Part shown: positions 6,894-6,976 of the stretch, piece by piece
How the letters are laid out: every line of letters starts with the position of its first letter
Position numbering within the stretch: the first letter of the stretch is position 1
Assembly: GCA_028709565.1 (NCBI GenBank)
Contig: JAQVWU010000155.1
Location: 1-6,976, forward strand
From: Eubacteriales bacterium
GTDB lineage: Bacteria > Bacillota > Clostridia > Oscillospirales > CAG-272
Length of the DNA stretch: 6,976 nt
Reading direction: 5' to 3'
Made by a program: the position numbers and the translations under genes
The notes under the pieces: model-generated
Databases searched by the model: none
Seen by the model: only the letters and a program-made list of their open reading frames with translations
Told to the model about the DNA's origin: nothing

Positions 6894-6941
6894 AAAACAT
6901 CGGCGTAGCCGGTAACGTATACCGTGCCATGCCGATGTTTT
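6894..6941 (-). terminator. Strong two-part hairpin, intrinsic terminator (best on the minus strand, possibly bidirectional)
   Basis: Outer stem of 11 bp: AAAACATCGGC (6894-6904) with GCCGATGTTTT (6931-6941). Inner stem CGGTA (6910-6914) with TACCG (6920-6924), loop ACGTA. On the minus strand the stem runs directly into six T (complement of A6 at 6892-6897), a good intrinsic terminator for a leftward gene lying beyond the right edge. On the plus strand the stem runs into TTTT followed by GCGG, a weaker terminator that could end the rightward transcript from 6783. Confidence 0.75.
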
Positions 6942-6976
6942 GCGGAATTAAAATCCCTAAGACGCGCGCCCTAAAG

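Larger units (their letters stand above)
6783..6941 (+). ncRNA. Candidate structured RNA or 5' leader
   Basis: Starts at the predicted transcript start of the 6748-6776 promoter and runs to the end of the large hairpin. Visible elements: an 8-bp hairpin ACGCGCAT/ATGCGCGT (6811-6818 with 6831-6838, 12-base loop); a competing pairing of GCGCG 6788-6792 with CGCGC 6812-6816; and TACCGG (6883-6888), which can pair with CCGGTA (6909-6914) in competition with the inner stem of the hairpin at 6894-6941. There is no open frame of useful size. It could be a small RNA of about 160 nucleotides or an attenuated leader of a gene beyond the right edge. I do not recognise a known class, and the assignment rests on promoter plus folding only. 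Confidence 0.35.
6572..6976. other. Stretch of about 400 bases without a recognisable protein gene
   Basis: The only ATG on the minus strand between the promoter at 6683 and the remnant opens a 20-codon frame (from 6585) without a ribosome binding site. The left half (about 6600-6780) is very AT-rich and holds divergent promoters. The right part (6781-6976) is richer in GC, has repeated GCGCG and CTAA elements, and forms several possible hairpins. I see no tRNA, tmRNA, RNase P, SRP RNA or familiar riboswitch core. Confidence 0.6.

Noticed and set aside
6961..6976. Start of a CRISPR-like or telomere-like repeat from the CCCTAA copies
   Set aside because: Only two short copies are visible before the window ends, with no regular spacer.

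Overview
The window looks like part of a chromosome from a Gram-positive, low-to-moderate GC Firmicute, most likely a gut-type Clostridia (Oscillospiraceae/Lachnospiraceae-like). The grounds are AGGAGG-type ribosome binding sites, sigma-A-like promoters, two lipobox lipoproteins, a lipoprotein solute-binding protein and small secreted proteins. All recognisable genes lie on the minus strand. No rRNA, tRNA, CRISPR array or transposase gene was seen.

Right to left, in the direction of transcription: positions 6575-6976 hold no convincing protein gene. They carry two back-to-back sigma-A-like promoters (minus strand 6683-6711, plus strand 6748-6776), short direct repeats, and a GC-richer stretch with several hairpins, including a strong terminator-type hairpin at 6894-6941. 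The minus-strand promoter points at a small secreted-protein remnant (6257-6571) that has kept its mature domain but has no start codon or signal peptide. Next is an intact small secreted protein (5621-5977, GTG start with a strong ribosome binding site), which ends just before a perfect 14-bp hairpin.

Positions 5521 to the left edge form a tight three-gene operon. It encodes a lipoprotein with a probable beta-propeller-like fold and a C-x4-C-x-H-x4-C motif (4238-5521), a 704-residue polytopic membrane protein resembling two fused ABC-2 permease halves (2127-4241, ATGA overlap with the first gene), and a large lipoprotein that fuses an N-terminal propeller-like region to an extracellular solute-binding domain (1-2111, cut by the left edge).

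My inference is that the two lipoproteins are surface sensors or receptors working with the duplicated permease, and that the ATPase is encoded beyond the left edge. No ATPase is visible here, so transport and its substrate remain unproven. The combination of two surface lipoproteins with a tandem-duplicated ABC-2-like permease is the best candidate for an undescribed system in this window.
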